Made by a program: the position numbers and the translations under genes. Below are positions 46,306 through 54,416 of a DNA stretch of 64,000 nucleotides, one piece after another (the first letter of the stretch is position 1; each line of letters starts with the position of its first letter). Source of the stretch: Cohnella sp. OV330 (GTDB lineage Bacteria; Bacillota; Bacilli; Paenibacillales; Paenibacillaceae); NCBI RefSeq assembly GCF_900112065.1, contig NZ_FOKE01000010.1, positions 124,001 through 188,000 of the forward strand. The letters run 5' to 3'. The notes beneath the pieces were generated by a model that was not told the origin of the DNA, ran no database searches, and saw only the letters and a list, made by a program, of their open reading frames with translations.

Positions 46306-47562
46306 TTAGCTACCGCGGTATGACCTCTGTCGCAAGTAATCCAGCAGCGCTTGTCCATGCTCGCCCTGGAACCACGCCGTATGCCCCAGCCAGTACAGAT
46401 CGTACGCCATGTCCGCGTTGGCCGCGGATCGCACGATGCCTGCAAAGTAGTCGATCTCGGAGAGCGCGAACTCCGCATGCACGAGCGGCAGCAGCGCGGG
46501 CAGCGCCGCCTGTTCGGTTGCGCTTAACGGCCGGATGGATTCATAGCCGGCGAGCAGCGCCTCCACGTCGGCATAAGCGACCAAGCCCTCCTGCTTGCCC
46601 TCGTGCAGGGCGAGCCAGTCGACCGCGCCCCGCTCGATCGCCGTCGCCAGATCGTAGACCGCATTGGTGCGGTCCGCGAGCCCGAAGTCGAGGATGGACG
46701 CCACTTCCGTCCCCCGCTCGTCCTCGCGCCACAGCAGGTTCGACGCGTGCCAGTCGTTGTGCGTCCAGAGCGGCCGCAGCGCGGCCAGATGCGGCGCGAG
46801 CCGATCATAGAGCGGCAGCAGCGTCGCCTCGAAGTCCCGCGCCCAAGGGCGTCTCGCCAGATAGCCGGCGAGCGCCTCGCGGCGGCCGACATAGACCCGC
46901 AGCGCGGCGCGCGGTTCAACGCTTGCGAAGATCGAGAAGCTCGAGACGAGCGGCCGAACCTGTCTCGCCGGCGCATCGAAGCCCTCTGCCGCGACATGCA
47001 TGCGGGCCAGCGCCTCCCCGGCCGCAAAGGCATGGGCTTCCCGCCGAAAAGGGCTCCACGAGACGGCATCCCGGTACAGATCCGTCCCCTGCGCAAGACG
47101 ATGGACCTCGTACGTCCACTCGTCCATCGCATAGGCGGTCGCCCCGTCCCGCCCTTCTAGGATCACGCTGACCGGGATGCCGTTCGCCCGCAGGTGGCGG
47201 ATGAACCGATGCTCCTCGTTCAGCCCCTCGACGTCCCGTACCGAATGGTGGTGCCGCTTTACGAACAGGCGGTCGCCGCCGGACATCTCGGCGAGCGCCG
47301 CGCTCGAGAACGGGCGCGGGCTATGCCAGACGAGCGCCGTCGCCTCGCCGATATTCGCCGCGTACCGGCTTAACAGCCGGTTCGCTTCCTCTAGCACGAT
47401 CGGCGCCCAGTCCGGCCGGACCAGCTCCGCGCCCATGCCGTGGGCCTGCACCGCCGCCCCTGCTCCTGTCCCGCTTGCTGTCGTGCCTGCCGCCGCGTTT
47501 GCTGTCGCGCTTGCCTCCGCATCCACCGTCGACCCCGCCGCCGCTTGTGCCTGCTCGCTCAT
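46306..47562 (-). CDS. APH-family phosphotransferase (kinase-like)
   Basis: A 418-residue protein of the aminoglycoside phosphotransferase/choline kinase fold. The Brenner motif HNDWHASNLLW and the metal-binding ILDFGLAD (DFG-like) are present, as is the N-lobe Lys in DRLFVKRHHH. The first 40 residues are an Ala/Thr/Gly-rich low-complexity stretch not usual for the family. Its ATG overlaps the stop of the NMT1-like gene (ATGA), so the two are translationally coupled, and it lies next to an uptake system. It probably phosphorylates a small hydroxyl compound such as an imported precursor; antibiotic resistance is less likely from context. Confidence 0.78.
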   Translation of the reverse strand: MSEQAQAAAGSTVDAEASATANAAAGTTASGTGAGAAVQAHGMGAELVRPDWAPIVLEEANRLLSRYAANIGEATALVWHSPRPFSSAALAEMSGGDRLFVKRHHHSVRDVEGLNEEHRFIRHLRANGIPVSVILEGRDGATAYAMDEWTYEVHRLAQGTDLYRDAVSWSPFRREAHAFAAGEALARMHVAAEGFDAPARQVRPLVSSFSIFASVEPRAALRVYVGRREALAGYLARRPWARDFEATLLPLYDRLAPHLAALRPLWTHNDWHASNLLWREDERGTEVASILDFGLADRTNAVYDLATAIERGAVDWLALHEGKQEGLVAYADVEALLAGYESIRPLSATEQAALPALLPLVHAEFALSEIDYFAGIVRSAANADMAYDLYWLGHTAWFQGEHGQALLDYLRQRSYRGS

Positions 47563-48482
47563 ATCGCGGTCCTCTGCGGCAGATAATCGTTCGTATAAGC
47601 GCTTCGCCAGATCTCTTTGTCATGCAGAATGCCATGCTCGGCGAGCCATGCCGCATACGGTTCGATCAGTTCTACCCGCTGGCGCCCCCAGGCGCCGTCA
47701 TGCAGCCAGGTCGGCGCGATCAGCGGCAGCGAGCGCTCGAACAGCCGCCTTGGGAAGTATGGCACGAACTTCTCGAACACCGGCACCGCCGCGAGCGGAT
47801 CCGCGGCGACCGCCAGGTACCCCCGCTCCGTCGCCTCCAGAAACGCGCGGACCGTCTCCGGCTCCCGCTTCGTCAGCGCCTCCTGCGTACCGAGCAGATA
47901 GCTGTGATAAGGCGGCGCCCCGATCTCGTCCACCGGCCACACGATGCGCTCCGACTCCGGCACCGCGGTATCCATCAGAATCTCCCACGCCCAGTAGCTG
48001 CCGAACGTCGCATCCGCTTCGCCCGCGGCGATCGCGTCCGGCGTCAGCTCCCGCGTGCCGGCATCCACAATGACGATCGCGTCGGCATCGCCGCCGTCCG
48101 CCTGCACCAGCTGGCGGATCATCGCGAGCCCCCGCGGCGTCGGGTTCATGGCCACGCGCTTGCCTGCCAGATCCGCAGGTCGGCGAATGCCCGTGCTCCG
48201 CACCGTCTGCACCGTCTCCATCCCCCGGTGATTGATCGCCGCGACGCCGACGACGACCTGCTGCTTTTCCCGCTGCACGAGCAGCCGGTTGCTGGGGAAA
48301 ATGCCGAAGTCCGCCTCCCCCCGCGCCAGATAAGCCAGCGTGTCTCCCCGCCCGGGGTCGTACACGGTGAATTCGACGTCGAGCCCTGCCTCGCGATACC
48401 AGCCCTGCTCTCTCGCGTAGTAGAATCCCGCCGAATTGGTCCAAGGGTAGAAGTATTCGAGCATAACCTTCAAGTTTCTCAT
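47559..48482 (-). CDS. NMT1/THI5-like protein without signal peptide
   Basis: A 307-residue protein with the fold of ThiY/SsuA-type receptors (LKVMLEYFYPWTNSAGFYYAREQGWYREAGLDVEF; ADFGIFPSNRLL; AMNPTPRGLAMIRQLV). It starts straight into the first strand (MRNLKVML) with no signal peptide or lipobox, so it should be cytoplasmic. AAGGAAG lies upstream of the ATG at 48482. It lies 89 bases after the lipoprotein receptor gene and is coupled to the kinase-like gene. It could be an enzyme of the THI5/NMT1 type or a cytosolic ligand binder; a wrong start is unlikely because the upstream bases carry the ribosome site. Confidence 0.75.
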   Translation of the reverse strand: MRNLKVMLEYFYPWTNSAGFYYAREQGWYREAGLDVEFTVYDPGRGDTLAYLARGEADFGIFPSNRLLVQREKQQVVVGVAAINHRGMETVQTVRSTGIRRPADLAGKRVAMNPTPRGLAMIRQLVQADGGDADAIVIVDAGTRELTPDAIAAGEADATFGSYWAWEILMDTAVPESERIVWPVDEIGAPPYHSYLLGTQEALTKREPETVRAFLEATERGYLAVAADPLAAVPVFEKFVPYFPRRLFERSLPLIAPTWLHDGAWGRQRVELIEPYAAWLAEHGILHDKEIWRSAYTNDYLPQRTAI

Positions 48483-48571
48483 GGGGCCGACTTCCTTTTT
48501 TATAAAATGATCAATCCCGGTTCCCTAGCAGGATCCCGCCTTGCCTTGCTCTGCGTTGTGTCCGTTCCTCG

Positions 48572-49582
48572 TCACTTTTTAGGCAGAAACTCGTTCGTAA
48601 AGGCGTCCGTCGCGACCAGGTCCTTGTCGATCAGGCCCTTCGCCTTCAGGAATTGCGCGTAGGCGCTCCACACCTGCTCCTTCATCTGGCCCCAAGCCGG
48701 CGCATCGGCGATATACTGCGACGCCAGGAACTTCTGGCTCTCCGCCGCGAGCGTCTTGTCGATCTCCGGCGCGTGCTTGAGCAGCAGCTCCGCGCTCTCC
48801 TCCGGATGCGCGATCGCGTATTGGTAGCCTTCCTCCGTCGCCTTCAGGAACTTGCGCGCCTTGTCCGGGTCGTCCTTCAACGTCTTGGTGCCCGCGATCA
48901 AGATCGGCGTGTAGTAGTCGAGCGCGGGATCCAGATCCTTCGCCGCGATATAATTGATCTCGACGCCCCGGTTCTTCGCTTCGATCCCCGTCCAGCCCTC
49001 GAAGATCCAGGCAAAGTCCACGTTCTTGCTCGTAGCCGCGAAGAAATCGTCGCTGCCGATATCGACCCGCTTCAGCTTGCCGTAATCGGCGCCGTCTTTC
49101 TCCATGACCGCCTGCAGCACCGCTTCCTCGGAGGGGGACCCCCAACCGCCGTACACCTTGCCTTCAAAGTCCTTCGGGCTTGTAATGTTCTTGTCCTTGG
49201 GGGAGGCGAACCCCGACGTGTTGTGCTGGATCAGCGTGGCGACCGCCTTGATCGGCAGCGGATCCTTGCTCGTGAGCGCGTACGTCACGTCCTCCTGATA
49301 ACTCACGCCGAAGTCGCCCTTGCCGGCGGCGATCAGCGTCGCGGTCGTGCCTTCCGACGGTTGAACGATGCTGACGTCCAGCCCTTCCGCGCTGTAATAG
49401 CCCTTCTCGAGAGCGACGTAGAGCCCCGTGTGGTTCGTGTTCGGCGTCCAGTCCAAAATGACCTTGACCGCCTCCGTCTTCGCGCCGCCTGCCTCATTCT
49501 TATCGCTGCCGCAGCCAGCCAGCAGCCCCGCCGCCAATCCTGCGATCGCCAATAGCTTTATCGATTTTGCCGCCATTTTCAT
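48572..49582 (-). CDS. ABC transporter substrate-binding lipoprotein (ThiY-like)
   Basis: 336 residues. The ATG at 49582 has AGGAG seven bases upstream. The lipobox is LLAGC, then GSDKNEAGG. The mature N-terminus VKVILDWTPNTNHTGLYVALEKGYY is the hallmark of the ThiY/NMT1 group, which binds formyl-aminopyrimidine-type compounds. The body continues with GKGDFGVSYQED and the FEGWTGIEAKNRG region. It probably feeds the SsuC/SsuB-like pair at 44697-46216. No TPP riboswitch is visible upstream; an inverted-repeat operator is present instead. Confidence 0.88.
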   Translation of the reverse strand: MKMAAKSIKLLAIAGLAAGLLAGCGSDKNEAGGAKTEAVKVILDWTPNTNHTGLYVALEKGYYSAEGLDVSIVQPSEGTTATLIAAGKGDFGVSYQEDVTYALTSKDPLPIKAVATLIQHNTSGFASPKDKNITSPKDFEGKVYGGWGSPSEEAVLQAVMEKDGADYGKLKRVDIGSDDFFAATSKNVDFAWIFEGWTGIEAKNRGVEINYIAAKDLDPALDYYTPILIAGTKTLKDDPDKARKFLKATEEGYQYAIAHPEESAELLLKHAPEIDKTLAAESQKFLASQYIADAPAWGQMKEQVWSAYAQFLKAKGLIDKDLVATDAFTNEFLPKK

Positions 49583-49614
49583 CTTCCCTCTCCTGCGTGG
49601 CCTATTCATTTTTT

Positions 49615-49677
49615 TAATTCCGATTGAATTACACTGGTTTAGAAAAATAATAACCCTCCAGCCGACTGGAGGGTCAA
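49615..49677 (-). promoter_or_regulatory. Operator, possible promoter and hairpin upstream of the ThiY-like gene
   Basis: TAATTCCGATTGAATTA (49615-49631) is an inverted repeat with perfect six-base arms, matching the element before the permease gene except for one base. Further upstream on the minus strand, TTGACC (49672-49677) and TATTAT (49647-49652) could be a promoter with a long 19-base spacer. The spacer is itself a perfect nine-pair hairpin, ACCCTCCAG-TCGG-CTGGAGGGT (49653-49674, partly overlapping the -35), followed by TTATTATTTTT, so it could instead be a terminator. Confidence 0.55.
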
Positions 49678-49774
49678 GTATTTCCTTGGCGAGTATGCGA
49701 AAATAGCAAAGTCAGCATGGCGAAGGCGCATTTCGGCGGGCGTTCATCGATTAAATAGGGAGGTTTGGGCGGCC

Positions 49775-50470
49775 GTGCGTTACGCGCTACTCGATTGGGA
49801 TAATACGATTCACCGGGGCTATACCATCTATGGTTTGACGGATCATCTTGCGGAAAAGGGGATTGTCGCGGACGACATCCATCCGATTCTTGAACGAATA
49901 AAAGAGGCCTATCGCCTGCAAGAAATCTCTTACGCGGACTATACGCTCCGGACGTGCGAGGCGTTTGCCGAGGCGCTGGCGGGTTGCTCGCTTGAAGCCT
50001 ACCGTGCCGCCGTCGCTTCTTTTGCGCTTGAGGATGAGCGCCATCTATTTGACGAAGCCGCTGCCTTATTCGCGCTGCTGCGCCGCTATCGGATCGAAGT
50101 CTATCTCGTCAGCGGCGCGCCCGCCGAGGTGTTGAGAGTTTATGCGGAGCGGCTTGGGTTCAGCGGGCTTTTTGGGTTCGAGCTAGAGGAGCAGGACGGC
50201 ATGTTGACCGGACGGGTCGCGTGCAATTATGGGGTGGATAAGGCTCGCGTGCTGCGAATGCCGGCGTTTCAGGCGCCGAGTTCCGTTCATGCGCTCAGCA
50301 TGGGCGATGCGGTTGCTGACATTCCGCTGCTGGATCATAGTGAAGTTTCGATTGTAGTAGGGGATGGAAAGCTGGCCCTGCGGGAGGATGCAAGGCCGCT
50401 TCGGTTTGGGGATGGGGGCTGGGATATAAGGGAATTGGAAGAGCTGCTTGGAGGAGCATTGTCTCGGTAG
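49775..50470 (+). CDS. HAD-family phosphatase (MtnX/SerB-like)
   Basis: A 231-residue HAD hydrolase starting with GTG at 49775, with GGAGG 11 bases upstream. The nucleophile motif is LLDWDNTIHRG (first Asp near residue 7). Motif II is the Ser in VYLVSGAP, the motif III Lys is in YGVDKARVL, and motif IV is GDAVADIPLLDHS. The helical cap between residues 20 and 80 indicates the C1 subclass, as in phosphoserine or MtnX-type phosphatases. The substrate is unknown. It stands alone on the plus strand, divergent from the ThiY-like operon and upstream of a repeat cassette. Confidence 0.82.
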   Translation: MRYALLDWDNTIHRGYTIYGLTDHLAEKGIVADDIHPILERIKEAYRLQEISYADYTLRTCEAFAEALAGCSLEAYRAAVASFALEDERHLFDEAAALFALLRRYRIEVYLVSGAPAEVLRVYAERLGFSGLFGFELEEQDGMLTGRVACNYGVDKARVLRMPAFQAPSSVHALSMGDAVADIPLLDHSEVSIVVGDGKLALREDARPLRFGDGGWDIRELEELLGGALSR

Positions 50471-50517
50471 CAATTCGTCTCCTTATCAACAATCATCGCT
50501 TTTTTTCTGAAATAGCT

Positions 50518-50703
50518 CCTATCGCGCAAAAGTGCAGGATCGGCTTCCGCAAGCACCCCATCAACTTGCCTATCGCGCAAAAGTGCAGGATTTTCTCCCA
50601 AAACACACTAGATCTCGCCCAAGAAACCGAGTTACCATGCACTTTTGCGCGATAGATCACACAAAGACACCAATATGGGCGTGGATGCTGCACATTTGCA
50701 GGA
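50518..50703. repeat. Dispersed repeat cassette, copy A (CTATCGCGCAAAAGTGCA family)
   Basis: Direct motifs CCTATCGCGCAAAAGTGCAGGAT begin at 50518 and 50569 (51 apart). An inverted copy TGCACTTTTGCGCGATAG begins at 50638 (69 further), and a half-motif TGCACATTTGCAGGA at 50689 (51 further). The second direct motif and the inverted copy give an 18-base perfect inverted repeat (50570-50587 with 50638-50655). The same arrangement recurs at 62774-62958. It lies between the converging HAD and ABC-F genes; no coding sequence is supported in 50471-50844. Confidence 0.9.
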
Positions 50704-50788
50704 AAGCCAGGTTACCGATCGTCTCACACAAGATGGTCTCTCGGAACGAGACGTAGGCAAGGGCAGTCGGCAAACGCATACGCATAGC

Positions 50789-50823
50789 AGAAAAGCCCGG
50801 GAGCCAAGCTCTTGGGCTTTTCT
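50789..50823. terminator. Bidirectional terminator between HAD and ABC-F genes
   Basis: AGAAAAGCCCGGGAGC and GCTCTTGGGCTTTTCT form a 16-pair stem with two mismatches and a three-base loop. A/T runs at the ends give U-rich tails on both strands. It lies 21 bases after the ABC-F stop at 50845 and mainly serves that gene. Confidence 0.85.
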
Positions 50824-50844
50824 GCCGATCTGCTTTTATATACC

Positions 50845-52419
50845 TTACAACCGCTGCTCGGTCACGCCCGTTACCGGATCGAAGGTCAGCATCTTCGTCC
50901 CGATCTTGTCGATGAAGAAGCGATCGTGGCTCACCGTAATGACGGCGCCGGGAAAATGGATCAGCGCTTGCTCCATGACTTGAATGCTCGTGAGATCCAA
51001 ATGGTTGGTCGGCTCGTCCAGGATGATCACCGCCGCACCCGAAAGGAGACATTTGGCCAGCGCCACCCGCGCTTTCTGTCCGCCGGACAGATGGCCGATC
51101 GCCTTGCTCAGATCCGCTTCCGAGAATTGCAGCATCGCCAGGAATTTGTTCACCTTTTTGCGCGGCGCATCCAATCCCAGTCCATACGTATTGACGGCGT
51201 GGCTGACGGTATCCTTGGGATCGAGCTCCTCCCACATCCGGTTGAAGTAGGCGTAGCTCACGCCCTTCTCCCAGATCACCTCTCCGGACTCCGGCTTCTC
51301 CGCCCCGGTGAGCGCTTTGATGAGCGTAGACTTCCCGCTTCCGTTCGGTCCTACGACGACTAAGCGATCTTCCTTCTGAATATCGAAGCTCACGTTCTCG
51401 AAGATCTGCCGACCCTCGTAGGTCTGCCCGATTCGCTTCGCTTCGCACAGCTTGTCCGGGAAGCGCAGCCTCTCGTAAATATCGGTGATCAGCACGTTAA
51501 CGGGATGCGGCTCGATCCGCTTCTTGTTATCCGCCAGCTTGCGCGAAAGACGGTCCTTGGAACCGGACTTCCGGCTCGCGCGTTCGTCGATCGCCTCGGA
51601 CTCCATGAGCAGCAGCTCTTCTTCCCACTCGAACTGTCGGTCCAGTTCCTTCTTCCGCATCTTCTTCTTACGGATGTAATCCGTGTAGTTGCCTTCGTAT
51701 TCCTGAAAGTGATAGTTCTCGATCTCGATCGTGCGCGTGACGACTTTATCGATGAATTGCCGGTCATGCGATACCAAGATCATGGCGCCCTTGAACCGGT
51801 ACAACCACTGCTCCAGCCAGGCGATGCCCTCCATATCCAAGTAATTCGTCGGCTCGTCGAGCAGTACGACATCGGGCAGCTCGATTAACATCTTCGCGAG
51901 CGCGGCCCGGTTGCGCCAGCCTCCGGACAGCTCATCGATCGGCTGATGACGCGATCTGTCGTTAAATCCCAGCTTCGTCAGCACCGTATTGATCTCGACG
52001 GATACGTTCCAGCCATCGAGATGATCCATTTGCTCGAATAGCTCCGCCTGCCTCGCGAGCAGTCCGTCCATTTCGCTATCGTCGGCAACGACGCCCAACT
52101 TATCTCCGACCTCTTGCAGCTCGCGCTCGATAAGGGCAACCTGCTCGAAGCACGCTTCCAGTTCTTGCTGAACGGACAGGCTTCCGCGCAATTCCGAGAA
52201 TTGCGAGAAATACCCGATTCGCACCTGGGGATCGACTTCGACTCTGCCGGAATTCGGCTCCTCCTGGCCCATGATGAGCTTAAATACCGTCGACTTGCCG
52301 GCGCCGTTCCGCCCGATGAGACCGATACGCTCCCCCTGCATCACCCGAAAATAAATATCGCGAAAGATCATGGACTCTTCATACTTCTTCGTGACGTTCT
52401 CCAAACGTATCACGCTCAT
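50845..52419 (-). CDS. ABC-F family ATPase (ribosome-associated type)
   Basis: 524 residues with two ABC cassettes and no membrane domain. First: GRNGAGKST, signature LSGGW, Walker B DVVLLDEPTNYLD. Second: GPNGSGKST, LSGGQKAR, VIILDEPTNHLD. The linker of about 80 residues between them (FEWEEELLLMESEAIDER, many Lys/Arg) is the ABC-F interdomain arm. The ATG at 52419 has AAGGGTG close upstream; the GTG three codons earlier is less likely. Members act on the ribosome in translation factor or antibiotic-protection roles. Which subgroup this is cannot be decided here; no resistance genes lie nearby. Confidence 0.88.
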   Translation of the reverse strand: MSVIRLENVTKKYEESMIFRDIYFRVMQGERIGLIGRNGAGKSTVFKLIMGQEEPNSGRVEVDPQVRIGYFSQFSELRGSLSVQQELEACFEQVALIERELQEVGDKLGVVADDSEMDGLLARQAELFEQMDHLDGWNVSVEINTVLTKLGFNDRSRHQPIDELSGGWRNRAALAKMLIELPDVVLLDEPTNYLDMEGIAWLEQWLYRFKGAMILVSHDRQFIDKVVTRTIEIENYHFQEYEGNYTDYIRKKKMRKKELDRQFEWEEELLLMESEAIDERASRKSGSKDRLSRKLADNKKRIEPHPVNVLITDIYERLRFPDKLCEAKRIGQTYEGRQIFENVSFDIQKEDRLVVVGPNGSGKSTLIKALTGAEKPESGEVIWEKGVSYAYFNRMWEELDPKDTVSHAVNTYGLGLDAPRKKVNKFLAMLQFSEADLSKAIGHLSGGQKARVALAKCLLSGAAVIILDEPTNHLDLTSIQVMEQALIHFPGAVITVSHDRFFIDKIGTKMLTFDPVTGVTEQRL

Positions 52420-52454
52420 GGCAATCACCCTTCCGGTTCCAACCCGCTAGCGTG

Positions 52455-52460
52455 ATTATA
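52455..52460 (-). promoter_or_regulatory. Possible extended -10 promoter of the ABC-F gene
   Basis: On the minus strand TGGTATAAT gives a TATAAT box with a TG two bases before it, 36 bases upstream of the ATG. A recognisable -35 is missing; a small CCGC-GAA-GCGG hairpin occupies that place. It suggests the gene is expressed separately from the sugar permeases upstream. Confidence 0.4.
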
Positions 52461-52492
52461 CCATTCCCGCTTCGCGGATACTTCTCCGATGG

Positions 52493-53368
52493 CTAGCCTT
52501 TGACCGCTCCGATCATCACGCCTTTGACGAAGTATTTTTGCAGAAACGGATATAGCAGCAGGATCGGCACCGTCGCCACGATGATCGCGGCGTATTTGAT
52601 CGTCTCCCCGATCGGCATCTTGTCGGCGCCGCCGACCCCGGTCATCATCGAATCCGTACTGTTCGTGATGAGGATCTCCCGCAGAATGAGCTGCAGCGGA
52701 TACAGCTCCCGGGTACGCAAGTAGATCAGCGCATTGAACCAGCTGTTCCAATGGCTGACGCCGTAGAACAGGATCATGACCGCCACGACCGGCATGGACA
52801 GCGGCAATATGATACGGAACAGGACGATAAAATCGTTCGCTCCGTCCAGCTTCGCCGATTCCTCCAGGCTGACCGGCACGCTCTGGAAGGCCGTCCGCAT
52901 AATGATCAGGTTATAGGCGCTCATCGCGCTCGGGATAATGAGCGCCCAGCGGCTGTCGAGCATGCCGAGGTTGTTGATCAGCAGGTACGTCGGGATCAAG
53001 CCGCCGTTGAAAAACATCGTGAACACGATCATGAACATGACCGGGTTTTTCCACTTCACGCTCTGTCTCGAGAGCGCGTACGCCCCTAGCGACGTCATAA
53101 GGATGTTCAAGGCGGTTCCGGCGACGACGTAGAGCAGGGTGTTCCCGTATCCCGTCAAAATCGCGGGATTGTCGAATACGAGCTTATACGACTCCAGCGA
53201 AAAGCCGTGCGGGTACCAGATCAGGCCGCGCATCTTCACCACCCACGCAGGGTCGCTGATCGAGGCGATCAGCACGTATAAGAACGGATAGAGGGTAACC
53301 GCGGAAAGCAGGAGCATGAGCACGACGTTCGAGCCGTCGAAAAGGCGTTCTCCATAGCTGCGTTTCAT
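52493..53368 (-). CDS. Carbohydrate ABC transporter permease (YtcP-like)
   Basis: A 291-residue CUT1 permease starting with ATG at 53368, GGAGG ten bases upstream. Six helices are visible. The EAA loop reads VPVSLEESAKLDGANDFIVLF and the tail is LQKYFVKGVMIGAVKG. It follows the LplB-like gene by 15 bases and is the last gene of the third sugar-uptake operon, which also lacks an ATPase. Confidence 0.9.
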   Translation of the reverse strand: MKRSYGERLFDGSNVVLMLLLSAVTLYPFLYVLIASISDPAWVVKMRGLIWYPHGFSLESYKLVFDNPAILTGYGNTLLYVVAGTALNILMTSLGAYALSRQSVKWKNPVMFMIVFTMFFNGGLIPTYLLINNLGMLDSRWALIIPSAMSAYNLIIMRTAFQSVPVSLEESAKLDGANDFIVLFRIILPLSMPVVAVMILFYGVSHWNSWFNALIYLRTRELYPLQLILREILITNSTDSMMTGVGGADKMPIGETIKYAAIIVATVPILLLYPFLQKYFVKGVMIGAVKG

Positions 53369-53383
53369 GAGAGCCGCACCTCC

Positions 53384-54349
53384 TTACCAAAGCTTGTTTT
53401 CGCTGGTCCGGCGGCTGATGGCGTTGGCCAGCACGAGCAGCGTAAAATTGATGAGCGCGTTAAACAAGCCCACGGCGGAGCTGTAGCTGAAGTTGGATTC
53501 AAGAATACCCTTCCGGTACACGAACGTCCCGATGACGTCGGCCGTCTCATAGGTGGAGCTATTGTACAGGAGCAGGATTTTGTCCGTGCCCACGCTCATG
53601 AAGTGACCGATCTGGAGGATGAGCAGGATGACGACCGTCGGCATGATCCCCGGCAGCGTGACGCTCAGCGTCTGCCTCCAGCGGCTGGCGCCGTCGACGC
53701 GCGAAGCCTCGTACAGAGACGGATCGATGCCGGACATCGCGGACAGATAGATGATGGAGCCCCAGCCTACGCTTTGCCAGACGTTCGAGGAGATGAAGAT
53801 CGTCCGGAACCAGCCGCTCTCGCGCAGGAAGGCGATCGGCTCCGCGCCAAACCACGACAGCACGTTGTTGATGAGGCCGTCTCTGGCCAGGAAGTCCACC
53901 AGCATCCCGGCGACGACGACCAGCGAGATGAAGTGGGGCATATACGTTACCGTTTGAACGAATCGCTTCAGCCGGGAGCTGCGAAGCTCGTTCAGCAGAA
54001 GGGCGAGGACGATCGAGGCGGGAAAGCCGAACAGCAGCTCGTAGAAGCTGAGCAGCAGCGTATTGCGAAGCAGTCTCCAGAAATAGTAGCTGTTGAAAAA
54101 GTCGTGAAAGTACCTGAAGCCTACCCAATCGCTGCCCCACATGCCAAGGCCGGGGGTATAATCCTTGAACGCGATCTGCAGGCCGTACATGGGCACATAG
54201 TAGAACAGAACGTAGTAAGCGACGACCGGGACAAGCATGATATAAATATATTTATTGATCCTGAGATCGCGAAGGGTACTGTATCTCCAGCTGTCTTTAT
54301 CGACCGCCGGCTTCTCCGCAGCGGAACGCTGCTTAAGCATAAGGGACAT
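53384..54349 (-). CDS. Sugar ABC transporter permease (LplB-like)
   Basis: 321 residues. The ATG at 54349 is preferred because GGAGG then sits about eight bases away; the ATG six bases earlier would be only two bases from it. After a charged N-terminus comes INKYIYIMLVPVVAYYVLFYYVPMYG, then SDWVGFRYFHDFF and the EAA loop DPSLYEASRVDGASRWRQ. It forms the channel with the YtcP-like protein downstream and takes sugar from the lipoprotein encoded 67 bases upstream. Confidence 0.9.
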   Translation of the reverse strand: MSLMLKQRSAAEKPAVDKDSWRYSTLRDLRINKYIYIMLVPVVAYYVLFYYVPMYGLQIAFKDYTPGLGMWGSDWVGFRYFHDFFNSYYFWRLLRNTLLLSFYELLFGFPASIVLALLLNELRSSRLKRFVQTVTYMPHFISLVVVAGMLVDFLARDGLINNVLSWFGAEPIAFLRESGWFRTIFISSNVWQSVGWGSIIYLSAMSGIDPSLYEASRVDGASRWRQTLSVTLPGIMPTVVILLILQIGHFMSVGTDKILLLYNSSTYETADVIGTFVYRKGILESNFSYSSAVGLFNALINFTLLVLANAISRRTSENKLW

Positions 54350-54416
54350 CCGCATGCCCTCCTTTCGATATCAGGGAGAGGGCAGACCTTCCCCCTCCCC
54401 ATTTTCCGTTCGGCCG

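Noticed and set aside
46306..47562. Aminoglycoside resistance gene
   Set aside because: The APH fold is shared by many metabolic kinases; coupling to an uptake-type gene points to metabolism rather than resistance.
49583..49774. TPP riboswitch or T-box upstream of the ThiY-like gene
   Set aside because: No CTGAGA...ACCTGA-type conserved core and no T-box sequence could be found; only an operator and a small hairpin are present.
50471..50760. Small genes in the CGCGCAAAAGTGCA cassettes
   Set aside because: Open frames of 60-90 codons exist on both strands but the peptides only reflect the repeat (for example LHFCAIG), with no ribosome site and no frame conserved between the two cassettes.
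50845..52419. Antibiotic-resistance ABC-F
   Set aside because: No resistance cluster or attenuator-type leader is seen; the protein equally fits housekeeping ABC-F translation factors.
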